Of a DNA stretch of 64,000 bases, positions 23,208 to 35,000 are shown one piece after another. Below the pieces are notes generated by a model, which saw only the letters and a list, made by a program, of their open reading frames with translations, was not told the origin of the DNA and did not search any database. Within the stretch, counting starts at the first letter, position 1, and every line of letters begins with the position of its first letter. Made by a program: the position numbers and the translations under genes. The DNA lies in assembly GCA_947650285.1 (NCBI GenBank), contig CANTFL010000028.1, forward strand, positions 186,001 through 250,000, given 5' to 3'. The DNA comes from Hyaloperonospora brassicae (Eukaryota > Oomycota > Peronosporomycetes > Peronosporales > Peronosporaceae).

Positions 23208-26200
23208 TCAATAGCGCAGATAGCCTTTTCGTTTGCGCTTTGAAAAGATAATGGCGCCGAACATGAGCGAGTCGTAGTGGGGCAAGTCGCTCGAGTTCGG
23301 CAAGTGGCCGATCTCACCAAACGTTGTCATGCCCATCAACGACGCTCCACCGGACCAGTCCTTGTACGCACCGACCTATTGCACATTGATGATCTCTCGG
23401 TCAGACAATGCACACGGGTTGACACATCATATCGTCAGTTGCGTGGCACTGTACCATCTCCGCCATGCTCTTGTGGCCCAACAGTGCCTGCACTCCAGCT
23501 GACAGGAACATGAGACAGCCGATCGTCTCGTGGATGTGAAACTTGTTGCTTTCCACGGCTTGCGCGCCCATCTGGAATACACACAACCACAAAACGCGTA
23601 TGAGGTTTGTCCCTGCATCTGGGAGTGAATCGAGCTTGATACAAACCTTGTTGATGGCGGTCTTCAACGACTGAGCCGACGTTTCCATGAGGACAACGTT
23701 AGTGCCGCACGCGACGGAGCTGGTGGCGCTCAGTGAGCCGTCCTCGTTGATGCCGGTGATCACTGCTGTCATGTTGATAAGTTTGGACCAATCGCTTGAC
23801 TGCATTGAGCATAAGGAGGAGGAGGAGTGGGCGTCAATACCGCGGTCGATCTCCATCTGGTTCGACACAAAGTCGATCGTGGTGCCCAATGGGTGCAAAC
23901 TGCCTAGTCGAGGGAATCCAATCGAGGAAAGCTCAGTCTGGCTCTTGTCCGACGCCACATCGAGCCACTGAACCATCAGTGAATACGAGTTAGATCCGTT
24001 AATCAATTCAGCAGCGAGCAATACAAATGACATACCTCTTGGTAGACCTCTGCGGCTGGTTTGCAGTCGATTTCGAAAATAGTCTTGTTCGACGCCTTCG
24101 TCACAGTGCCCATGCAGTACTCGCTATTCACTCCAACCGGGCTGTATCCGCTGAACCAGCTTACGTATGTTTCCACGCTAGGAAAACAAAGCGCAAATGC
24201 GATTCCCATCTCCGTCCAGTCTCCTCGACCATCATGAACACTCTTTGTGTAGTCAGAGCTGCTGCTACTGCTGATTTGTATCCACGACACCGATACTTCA
24301 CCTTCCCCGTGCCTAGTGGCGTCTGACGAACAGCCACCAATGATCGGGCAGTGGATAGCTTCACGAATTCCGTCAATCGCATGCTCCACAAAGAGTGGGC
24401 ACGCGTAGGCTGCAATGAACGCCGGCTTTTCACCAGCTTCAACATCAGCTGCCACACGGGCAAAAGCAGTTCTAGCTGCAGTATATGTCTTCTCATGTGC
24501 ATCGCTCTGCGAATAGCCTGCATGAACAATCGAGTAAATGCCATGCGGGTCATTCACACCCCATAAGGTGACAAGACCTTCGTCGTTGTGCCGGTTGACA
24601 GACACCCAAGCATTTTCATCACATATGCCACGTGCAATCGTACCGCCAATGTAAGGTACACCAGGGGCTAACTGCCGAAGCAAGTTAACAATCACTTCGG
24701 CACTGAATCCAGTAGAGAACCCAACAACCACGAAATGGACATCACCTCCGAGTTTCGTCATCAATTCCTGGAACGCCCCAGTCATGGCGAGGACTGCGGT
24801 CTTGTTCGTAGCCCACGCTGAAGCGGCATGAACATAGCTGCTGCTGTTTTGCACCGGGAGTTTTTCCATTGAGCTTGGTCGCTCGTTTACTTCTTTTTGT
24901 TTACCTCGGCTTGGTAAAACCGGTAGCCGCACAGGGTCGGGTGAAGGATTACGACGGCCAGCTTTGCTCGGACGCCCTCTACTTGTTGCTTTCTTGTTGC
25001 TGGTCGACTTGGTCGCATTTACTTGCTTATCCCGACCTTGGCCAGTTATGCGCTCAATGCTCACTTCGGAGTGCGACCGACGTACTCGACGCATATGCTT
25101 TGAAGATCGAGCCGCCTGTTCGCCGTAACTATGACGCTGAGGCAGCTGCATGTTACTCTGTCGCTGCTTTCCGCCAGAAACCTTTCTTGATGTCCGCAAA
25201 TTCGAATCTCGTCGCTCTCGATTGTCAAGGGCATCTGGAAGTTCACGATACTGGTGAGGGCGGCTGTTTCCATCTTCCTTTTCTTCATCTTCATTATCCA
25301 AACTGACACGTCGATACTTGCGCGGCATTCGCTCTTCCTTGGCAACAAGTGCTTGCTTCGGTTCAGCACGCGTAGCTCTTTCCACCTCTCCCGACAAATC
25401 TTGCGAGTGAGAAGGACTAGGCAATCGAAGTTGCTGAGAATTCCCTACCTCGTCTCCCGTAGCATGTTGTTGCTGCTCGGTGCTTCGTTGAATCCAATCC
25501 TTAAAATCCTCTTGATTATTTAGCTCCCTTCCACTCTTTGACCGGTGTTGGGACACTACACACTTACTGCACACGCGAATGCTTGACTGGTGACGAGACA
25601 ATACCTGCTTGCCAGTTTCATTGTGTGTGAAACTAATCGAGGGCACGCGTATAGTGCTGCTGCATGACCAGCATATCACTTCACCGCAAGTACGGCAGTG
25701 ATGACGTCGACGGAATATAGGCGAAAAGCGCCGATTGCAAAGCACGCAAAAGCGACGCTCTCTGTATCAAAGCAAGTCAACAACACATGCTCATTGAGTT
25801 AGCCAAGACGCATCAAAATGGTGTCCCGACGAACAAGAAAACAGCGATGCAACGTACTTGTCTTTCACCCAAGCGGACGTCTTTACGACAGATATCTCTT
25901 GGAGCTCGGGTGGGTCCTCCAGCAAGTCGCGCAAACCGCGGGCAAGCTGCGTGACCATCTCTACTGCAGGGTTGCTGCGAAAGAGGCTAACCATAGGTGG
26001 AGGACGCTGGAACGCGATGGAAATCGTGACAAAATCATCCTTGTAGTCTGGTGACGAAGTCCGCTCAAACTTGCAGATCAGTGCATCGAATTGGGAGCGT
26101 TCCAAGTTATTACCTTGGATGTGTGGCATACCCCCTACCTCTGCGAGCGACTCCTGGAAGAGATAACATGCGACGATGTCCCCTCCCGATGTCTCGATGC

Positions 26201-26990
26201 CAATGTACTGTCAGCAGTACAAATAACAAACACGTCATATCCCGTCAGTAGTTGACGCACGTGATTCGTGTTGCGGCTGAACATGAGGAAATGCCGCGAC
26301 AGCACAAAGCATTGCGGCGTCGCAATAGAATATGCTAGCTCTTTCGACACTGGCAAGCCTTACCTCCAGCACGTAGAAGTCCGAGGACTTACTGGCCAAG
26401 GACCCTGACTTGATGGCCCACCATTTGATTGCCGCCTGTTTGTACATCTCGCGAGCATCTCGTGGTGGGTTCGCACTTGGGTAGACGCCCGTCCCATTGA
26501 GGTCTTCGAGCACTTCTGCATCTAGAAACATATCGCCCAGTGCCTTGCGCAGAAAGAGCTTGAACTTGTCCGACGTCTTGAGATCGTAAATCGTCTTGAG
26601 CACGTTCGGAAACACGGCATTGGCAAACACCACGGCCTTAGCGGACACGGCCTCGGACCAGTCCGAGCTCGGCTTGTACACGCCAATGTCGTTCTTGCAC
26701 TCGTGCACTTTCCACAGCGCGTTGCTCGACTCAGCGAGCAGTCCCAAGCACGACCGCGCGCGGTTCTCGGCGTACTTGTGCAGGCGGATCTTGCGCTCGT
26801 ACGAGAGCGACGGACCTTGTGGCGGGGGCACAAAGTCGTCGTCCTGCGAGTGATTGTCCGCAGAGTCACTCCAGTCGGGGGCATTGGCAGCTGCGTGCGC
26901 GGCCCTTCTGGCGGCTTCCGTGATCGCAGGGGCTGCGGCAACCGCCGCCGCTGGAGACGCCAACGGCGCCATCGCCGACGACTGGTTCAT
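23208..26990 (-). CDS. START-like + FYVE + FIST multidomain protein
   Basis: Six exons on the minus strand: 26364-26990, 25858-26207, 24036-25761, 23647-23967, 23455-23571, 23208-23375, about 1102 residues. Every join keeps phase. Residues ~60-320 form a START-like region of the kind expanded in oomycetes (FYVLE joined to YIGIETSGGDIV, DDFVTISIAFQRPPP). Residues ~327-395 are a FYVE zinc finger with the hallmark RRRHHCRTCG and paired cysteines, expected to bind PI3P on endosomes. Residues ~396-640 are a charged low-complexity linker. Residues ~640-1100 are a FIST sensory module: FIST_N with HFVVVGFSTGFSAEVIVNLL, PYIGGTIARG and IIGGCSSDA, then FIST_C with AAEVYQ-WLDVAS, GSLHPLG and MGMTTFGEIGH. 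FIST is mainly a bacterial ligand-sensing domain, known in eukaryotes from FBXO22. This suggests a membrane-recruited small-molecule or protein sensor, but the ligand is unknown. Confidence 0.85.
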
Positions 26991-29900
26991 CGCCTGTCAG
27001 TAGCGGCTGCGAGGTGCGCTGTTGCTGGTCCTGCTCGCCGCGCGGTCTCGCGGTAAATTGTCTTGTTGCCGGTCATTTTCCATGAACATTTCGTCGATTC
27101 CACGGCGCTTCTCGTATTGTTCTCCATCGTAGCAAGCGCACGACAGGTACCGGTTTGGTGGTACAAAAAGGCGGCAAACGGGGATCGACCTGCGAGCGAC
27201 GCTCGGACTTGTTGCACACGAGGCGAACAGCACCGACTTGACGCGTTGGAGCTCTATAGACGGACTACTTATTGTCGGCCACATAAACATGCGATGCTTC
27301 GTCTCTCGCAGCCTACACCGGTCACAACTTGCGACACGACGAGAGGTAGAAAACGACCACTTTCGTTTCTTCTCGTTGGACTCGACCACTGTCTTCATGA
27401 CTGGCGATCGCAACGCGCACTGCAACGTGCGTTGTGACCCGCGAACGTTGAAAGTAGCGCCCACTTGTCCTTCGTTTTCTGACCTCGAGAGTTCCCTCGT
27501 GCGTCACCTCTCTGCTCCCCTTCTGGCCGCATCGTCTTGACACTTTGCTGGGACCCCTTGCAGCCACACGGGTTCGTGGCAACGTCGTTTGTCACTTGCT
27601 ACTTCCTGCGCGGCCGTCAATGGATATGAAAGGGCCTCAAGCACTTTCGACTCAATCAGCGGACCCGCCAGCTCACTCGGACTGGATCTACTGCCATCTG
27701 GATCGAGACCGGTACGACCGCGCTGCATGTGTGTACACGACATGGGTGACATCCTACAGCTGGTCTGAGCGACTCCTCGAGGACGTGTGTCGGATACGAC
27801 GATCGCGCAGTTGTCTACAACGACAGTATGAAGTATTGAGCGAGATGAAGCGCCTAATGTGCGGACGGCGGTGGTGGCCATAGTGCTTTTTACAGTGGAA
27901 CGCTACCGTCTTGCCGCAGTTGGTGGTGCAGTTTGGTCAATACCTTTGACCGCCGATTGGACTCCGCAGACTCGAGACGTACACGCGAGATGCGGAACAA
28001 GGGACTCGTTTCGGGGATCGCAGAGCGTGCCCCAAAACCAGTCGTTTATTTTGCCTCTTGTGCAGCATAAGCTAGATCACGAGCCAGGAAGCGTTTTTGC
28101 GTCCATCAATGGAGCTGACAGGGGTCCATTTGACGAGTCAGCAAGCCACTTGATTATAGGATTGACGCTCGACGTCATGCGCAGACACTTGCACCAGACT
28201 GTTTGTGCTTTTCAGCATTGCACTATGGGTGCCAACTCGCTGACAGTGCCATGCACGCTGTAGCGAGTTTGCTGCAGAGGGTTGACACTGTACAGCTGAC
28301 AAGCACGTGCTAGATTGGCGAATCGATGAGATCATCATCTGGGCACACTGTGGTTTTGGCGCAAGCCGATTCGAGGCAGCTTTTGATGTACCCTTGTGGG
28401 AAGTTGAAACCATGGGAACACCTACGCACGCACGAATATTTGTTGCGGAAGCCCGTGTGGTTTGGGGTCGCGGTATGGTCAGTCAAAGACATCCATTATT
28501 ACACCTGTCCTCAGCCACACTTATCAACGTCCAAGAGAACCAGCCGTCACGAGCTGCCTGAATGTTGTGAGCACTGAACTCATCATGACATGTGCTAACG
28601 CTGCACTGCAGTCATCCCCAGGTCTAGACTCGTCTTGCCATGCGTTCAGGCTTCCGGGTCTGTGATCGCTCGTGCGTTCATTCGTAGCAGCAGTGAAGAG
28701 TCTGGCGAAGTCAGTGAGCTCTGACACGGAAAAAGATGTGCTGAGTCTGCAGCAGGTTCGTCAGAGAAAAGGCAGTGAAGAGTCTTCGACTCCTGACGTG
28801 CCACAGCGCTGCCAGCAGGATAGAATCTGGATCAGGCACGCATCCTGTGGTAGTTCCTACAAAGTTAGGACGCCAGGCTCGCAAATGCAGATGGAAATGA
28901 GCTACGTGAAATGTACAAAGGCAGTTGCAGTTGAATCGGTCTCTTTCCGTCACCGGGCTTACCTACAGGTCGTTGTCCCATAGGCAAGCTCGCTATCGCA
29001 TGGTGAATGAGCTGCCATGTACTTCTGACCGACTTTATCAAAGTGAGGTCGCACTAAAAATGCCATTCGTTTTGTAAACGACAGATCGACCGCACGTTAT
29101 GGTAGTGATTGTGCTTCAAATCAGGTGCGCTCGTCACCACCAACTACAGCTTTGCCTGCACGATGAGCGTACAGCATAGTCGTTGGGATCCGAGGTGGTG
29201 AAAGCGCTGCAAAAGCACGTTGCAGATGGCATCAGTTCAGCCCACGACATCGAAATAGCCATTTGAGCACGTATCAAGATGTGCAAATGTCTCGATTGGT
29301 AAGCCTTGGCAAGCTGCAATACGGACGTGGACGACAGGGACAGACTGGGATGTCGCAATTAGACCACAGCACAAACCATTTATTGCAGATGTCGATATGT
29401 TTTCGATTACAACTACCACCAATGTTAGTGGAGCTAGAGGTAGCATGTGTGCAAGGCGTCATCTAGCGCATTAGGCTCTTATTGAGCCTGTGGAATTGGA
29501 GACAAAACTGCTCTCATCGTTTTGTCATCACAATAAAGAACGATTACTGGCACGTGGTAAGAAGCTAAAAGGTACTAAAGTCATCGGTTGAGCTCACGTA
29601 ACCGGTGGGTGTGGTCGGTCTGTTGTAATGTCAAAGAGAGCGTCGAAGATGCGTCCATGAGCCGAAGACTTACGCCAGGCTATCTCAGACGCAAAAATTG
29701 AACGTTTGTTGTAGGGTCTTTGTGACATCGCGAATGCCGCTACGTCGTCGGCAAGCAGATACTTTGGAGCCCAGACAGGGCTGCAGCCAATGCGCACATC
29801 TATGTCTGTGCTAATATTTCGTCATACTAAATTACCGGCTACTTGCGCGTCTCTTGGCTGAGTGTGAGCCGAGACCGGGACCCCACTTTTGGTAAATGCA

Positions 29901-30125
29901 AAAAATGACATTCCGTGCAAGTTGTCCCCTTCACCAGTATTTAGTCAAAAGGGACATTTGTTCTTCTTGACTACATCAGTTGTGAAGGCAAATCATGCGC
30001 TTTGGGTCCTAGCTACTGCTTTCTCGATTTAGAATTGTTTCTCTCAAACTCGAATCTATTTGCGAGTATCTCATTCCGATGCGAACTCATGACACGTCCT
30101 ATACCCAAGACTAGGGCTCCTACCC
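26991..30125. other. Intergenic, possible decayed coding remnants
   Basis: About 3.1 kb. I find no gene I can name. A plus-strand frame at 28326-28577 reads like a protein fragment (LMYPCGKLKPWEHLRTHEYL, then WFGVAVWSVKD). Pieces in other frames up to ~28960 also look coding-like (SLQQVRQRKG, ADGNELREMYK), which would fit an old frameshifted gene. No family is recognised. The final ~60 bp before 30126 lead into the retroelement LTR with no clear target-site duplication. Confidence 0.3.
28326..28960 (+). pseudogene. Possible decayed gene of unknown family
   Basis: Protein-like stretches occur in successive different frames across this interval, the best at 28326-28577. They are interrupted by stops and frame changes that no GT-AG pair I can see would remove. 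I cannot identify a family. The alternative is that these are chance open frames. Confidence 0.22.
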
Positions 30126-30291
30126 TGGTCATTGGTTGATATCATCAAGATATCAACCAATGACCAGACTCTTTGGTCGACCCTTCAATATCACCGCTTC
30201 GGTGATATTGTTTAAAGAATATTCAACTTCATATTATTTATTGTCACTTTCTTTTAAAGTGACACTTCCATGTAACGGGCTGCCCGTTACA
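30126..30291 (-). repeat. 3' LTR (~166 bp) built from palindromes
   Basis: This is a direct copy of 37721-37888. It contains four near-consecutive perfect inverted repeats. The first has 18-bp arms at 30126-30143 and 30149-30166. The second has 10-bp arms at 30186-30195 and 30201-30210. The third has 8-bp arms at 30243-30250 and 30256-30263. The fourth has 9-bp arms at 30271-30279 and 30283-30291, and forms the LTR terminus. The outer boundary on the left is approximate. Confidence 0.75.
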
Positions 30292-30302
30292 TCACCCCAC
30301 TT
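30292..30302 (-). other. Putative polypurine tract
   Basis: On the minus strand this reads AAGTGGGGTGA immediately before the LTR start TGTAACGGG. This is the position and composition expected for the plus-strand primer of reverse transcription. Confidence 0.55.
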
Positions 30303-30422
30303 AACTGATAGTCACCGTGTGACTATCGAAAATTATGGCGGCCACCCGTTGGGCGCCATTGGGACAGGGAGCACTTGTTGGTCAGTTCCGTTCATAACTC
30401 AACCTGATATCGCATAGTTACC

Positions 30423-32026
30423 ATGTCTATGCGGGGTTACTCAAGGCACACAGAGTCTGTGCCTGTGCCAGCTTCTGCGGCAGACGATTCGTCGTCTGCT
30501 GCTCCTTCTTCGCCTGCAGCAAGAGGTGCTACAGGTGCACGCGGTAGAGCACCGCGTGCGCAAGATGACCCCGACATTGAGGTCATCTACTCTGGCGAGT
30601 CAGACGTGTCTGACTCGGGCAATGCTGCAGAGGCGTCTCTCTCACCGGCGACGCCTCAGTGCTCGCCAAGACCACTGCCGAACGAACGGACTCGTGAGTT
30701 GCAACACAGTTCATTGGGCAGTGATGACGAATCTGATGATTAGTATGTTTGCTCATCACCGCAATCAGCTCGTGGTTCTTCGCACGAGCGACTTGACGAT
30801 GAAGCAACCCATCGTCATACTGACAACCGTGGTACCAACAAAGGTACCACCTTGAAGCGTGATGAGCTGAAGCCGTGGCGTTTGCCCGAACGGCTCATCA
30901 ATAGCTTGTCTCACGAGACAAGCCAACACCATCGAATACCCTTATTCGATGCGACTGAGCTTCACGGGTTTAATCCCAGAGCGAGCAACTTTCGCGCTGA
31001 GGAAGACTTTTATCTCGATTTCTTCCTTAGACATCGATGGTACAACAGCAACTAAAAGCGTGACAAAGCCTCGCTTTTGGCTGCGTGGAACGCGTTCGTC
31101 CAAAACGTAAAGATTTTGGACGAGAAGGGTGGCTCAAGAAACTTGAGGCGACACGCCTCAGGTTCGAAAAGCGAATGCCAACCGGTGCCAGTTACCGGTT
31201 GCACTGTTTGTCGAGTGAGGCAGACATTCCTTGCCTCACATGGGGAGAACCTTGTGCGAGTTGTGTTGACAACTCGTAGCGTGCACATAGGGACGTGTAT
31301 TCCCTAAGTTCGCCCTAAGGAAGGGCACACATCTCGGAGGAGATGCGTGACGCGATTGCAAACTTGCAATCCGTATATAAGCGCCAAAAGCGCGTGTTTA
31401 CCGATGGGCCCGAGGACTCATCGGATGGATCTCGTCATACTGGCGGACGAGACCTTCAATATCCATCAACAGCTGAGAGCGGGGCTCCCAGCTGTTTCAA
31501 GAGGGTGAGTACCCCCGCCACTGGACGAGGTAGCTCGTCCTTGATCCTGAATCGTCACGGTAATTCAAGATACGCTCCACTAGAAAGCGTTGATCACCGT
31601 GAGCACCCACCAAAGGATGTGGTGGAGGAGGAAAGACCTCCTCCAGATGATTCGGTTCACCATCTCGACCCTTACGAGATGAATCGCGCAATCGATGAAT
31701 TGCGCGATGACTTGAAGCACGAGCGCGACCGGCGCTACGCTTCGACTGATACCGTGCGGAAGAACCGCAAGGATCACGAGGATGATCGGGCGAGGGATCG
31801 CGCCAATTATGCCACAGCGCAGCTTCAGGTCGAGCGGGATGTCCGCTCTCTATTCGGCGAGCTGGCAACAGCTAGCGGGGAGATATCTCGGTTGAGTTCC
31901 GAGGTATCATATCTGCGCGACCAGACGGATCGTCTGGAGCGCGAACGCAAGAACTTGATGAATGTTCTTGAACGTGGGGGCTATCTTCATCGGAAGAAGA
32001 AGGCTCGTACTGACAATACGGCCTGA
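30423..32026 (+). pseudogene. Broken plus-strand ORF inside the retroelement, antisense to pol 3' end
   Basis: A long coding-like region runs opposite to gag-pol. Segments: 30423-30743 (Ser/Ala-rich, then acidic DDPDIEVIYSGESDVSDSG), 30744-31055 (KRDELKPWRLPERLINSL, AEEDFYLDFFLRHRW), ~31056-31279 (WNAFVQNVKILDE, LRFEKRMPTGASYRLHC) and 31343-32026 (RDAIANLQSVYKRQKRVF, then a coiled coil, EVSYLRDQTDRLERERKNL). It is interrupted by TAG 30741, TAA 31053, a frameshift near 31120-31140, TAG 31277 and TAA 31316. Conserved-looking aromatic/charged patterns suggest a real ancestral protein, not a mirror of pol. From 31398 to 32026 both strands look coding. The function is unknown; extra antisense genes are known in some plant gypsy elements. 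I recall no named family. Confidence 0.6.
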
Positions 32027-35000
32027 GCCTCCCCACGTAAAACGTGGGATGCGTGCGCATCTTACGTGGTAATCCGAGTGTGTATGCATTGCCCTTGCGA
32101 TGCAACACTCGAAATGGCCCAATGTACTTCGACAGTAGTTTACTACTGCCGACACTAGTGACGGCATGTCCAGGTAAGTTTACCGTAGACAGTAGTACTA
32201 GGTCGTTAACTTTAAATGAAAGAACATTTGCTCTTCCATTCTTGTCTGCGTTCCGTTTCTGAAGGTCCACCGCATTTGCGATGGAGTCCTGAATGAAACG
32301 GACTACCGCTTTTCGAGTCAGCAGGAAGTTCTCTGCTGACTCTTTGTTTTGTCTTTCAGTGCGCTTCGTGCGCACTGCTAAGATATTGTTCTCTTCTTCA
32401 GCGAGGTTGTCTTCTTCCTCGCTGGAATAATCGTTGACGATGCTGAATATACCAGCATCGTCATCATCATCCGAGTCAATAATGGCGTCATCGCTATTAT
32501 TGAGGTGACCTTCTTCATCGATGTCGACTTGATCGACATCGGCATCATACGTGACGACGTTAGCGTCGACACGTGATGAGCAAGATCCAGAACGGTTTGT
32601 GCTCGAGCAAGTCCCTCCCCCCTTATTTAAGAGTCACACTCTAGAAGGGCGGGCACACGTGGATGTCGTAAGCCATTCACGTAAAACGGTGTGTGCTGTG
32701 TGGAAGCATGCACTGAATTATTGATGGCGAATTCCACCATGGGTAGTAATTCGCTCCAACTCGGAAACGAGTGGACATATCCTTGAAGGATCTCTTCGAG
32801 GACACGGTTCGCACGTTCCGTCCGACCATCTGTTTTGGGATGGTCAGAAGTAGACATCTTCAATCGTCTTCCCAATGTGCGGAACACGGTTTGCCAAAAT
32901 GCCGCCGTGAACCGAGGGTCACGGTCGGATACGAGTTCACGGGGTAACCCGTGGAGTCTAAAGACCGTGTCGAGAAAGACACGAGCACAACCTTGAGCCT
33001 TGATCGACTCAGGTACAGGAGCAAGATGGACCATCTTGCTGAATCAGTCAACAAACACAATAATACCTTTGTTTTTGTGAGCGTCTTCGGGAAAACCGAA
33101 GACGAAGTCCATTGAAACGGACTGCCAGCACTCTGTCGGAACAGGCAGAGGATGCAATGGCGCACGGGATGAAGGACTAGGCTTCACCCGTTGACAAACC
33201 TCGCAAGCACGTATGTACTTGCGGACAGACTGATACTGGCGTGGCCAGTTAAAGTCACGACTTACCGTGAGGTAAGTCTTTTCTCTACCACGATGGCCGC
33301 CTGTTGGGGCATCGTGACACACATACATGATGCGTGAACGCAAATCATGATGAGCGGGTACGACGACACGAGGCGTTTCGTCGGCAACAGCTGTATAGTA
33401 CAGCAATCCATTGCGTGTACTATACCAATCCGATGAGGATCGGTACAAAGCCGGTAAATCCCTCATGAATTTACTGGATGGATTCACCAGATGATCCATC
33501 AATCGCAGAAGATCCTTATCTTCCGCGTATGCCTTTCGTACGTCGTCAAGTAAACTTGAAGACGGGACACTGACTGACAGTGTCGCAACAGTGTGCTTAT
33601 CCTCACTGTTGAATTGTACGTCCGGCTCGAAATCGGGCCGGCGAGAAAGCGCATCAGCGACGTCATTGAGTCGTCCTGGTTTATACTCCACGGAGAAGTT
33701 ATACTCCGCGAAGAAAGACAGCCACCTCGCCATCATTTCCGAGAGGTGTGGGCTATTTACGGCCGTGCGTAGTGACGCATGGTCCGTATAGACAACAAAC
33801 GGTCTATCTCCCAAGAGATAGACGCGAAACTTAGCCAGTGCATATTTCATGACAAGGAGTTCCTTTTCATGCACTGGGTAATTGCGCTCAGCTGCTTGCA
33901 GCTGACCCGACTGATAATAGATGACGCGCTCCGCGCCATCTGCGTCGAACTGCATTAACGCACAGCCGATTGCAAAATCGCTGGCGTCACAGACCACATA
34001 CAATGGTCTGTCCTGATCTGCAATCGCCAAGATTGGCGATTGCATCAAGCTTTGCTTGATACCCTCAAAGGAACGCTGGCACTCATCGTTCCATGACCAC
34101 TTCACATTTTTCTTGAGCAAGCAAGAAAGATGAACAGTCATCTCGGCGTAGTTGCGCGAGTACTTGTGCAAGTACGCCGCTAGGCCAAGGAACTTCCTTA
34201 GTCCCTTGACATCGACTGGCACCGGCCAGTCGGTGATCGCCTTGATCTTTTCGGGATCAGAGCGTACGCCGTGTTTACCCACGATGCACCCAAGAAGTGG
34301 TATTTCGCTAGCCGCGAATATACACTTCTTGAGGTTGGCGTACAACTTATGCTTGCGCATAAGTTGAAGAACCTGACGAACGTGAGTTCAATGAACTTCA
34401 ACGTCCGTCTTTCCGTCCAAAGCCCGGCTATGGACGAGCACATCGTCGAAGTAACTCGGTGCGAAGTCTCGCACCGATCTCAACAGATTTGATACACATA
34501 TGTTGAAAGTAGCAGGGGCATTGCTCAACCCCTGTGGCATCACTAGCCACTCCCACAGCATCCCGCTGGGGGTACTCACTGCCGTGAACGGGACGTCCCG
34601 TTCACGCATGAGGATCTGATAGAATCCATCCATCAGATCCATGGACGAAAATATGGTTCTCTTTGACATACCATCTATGATTACGTCCTTCCTCGGCATC
34701 GGCGTCCAAGTCGATACCGTTGCAGCATTCAATTTGTTGAATGCGTGCACTATCCGCCACCCTCCTGTGGCCTTTCGCACACAGAAGGTCGGAGAGCTGA
34801 GAGGGGATGTTGATTCCCTCACATGGCCCGCTTCTAAGCGATCTGCAAAGAACTTGTCGATCGTTAGTAATTGTTCACGAGGCAGTGGCCACTTCTTAAT
34901 GACACAGTACTTCGAGCCCGGTCTGAGCTCGATCTCGTGTCGAGTGCCTTTGTCCCTAGGCAACTCGCAAGGTACGGATTCAGGGAACACATCACTGAAT

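Noticed and set aside
26235..26363. Continuation of START exon 1 as a longer open frame
   Set aside because: The frame ends without domain similarity. A GTAAGG donor at 26363 and an acceptor at 26208 restore the START-like sequence FYVLEYIGI.
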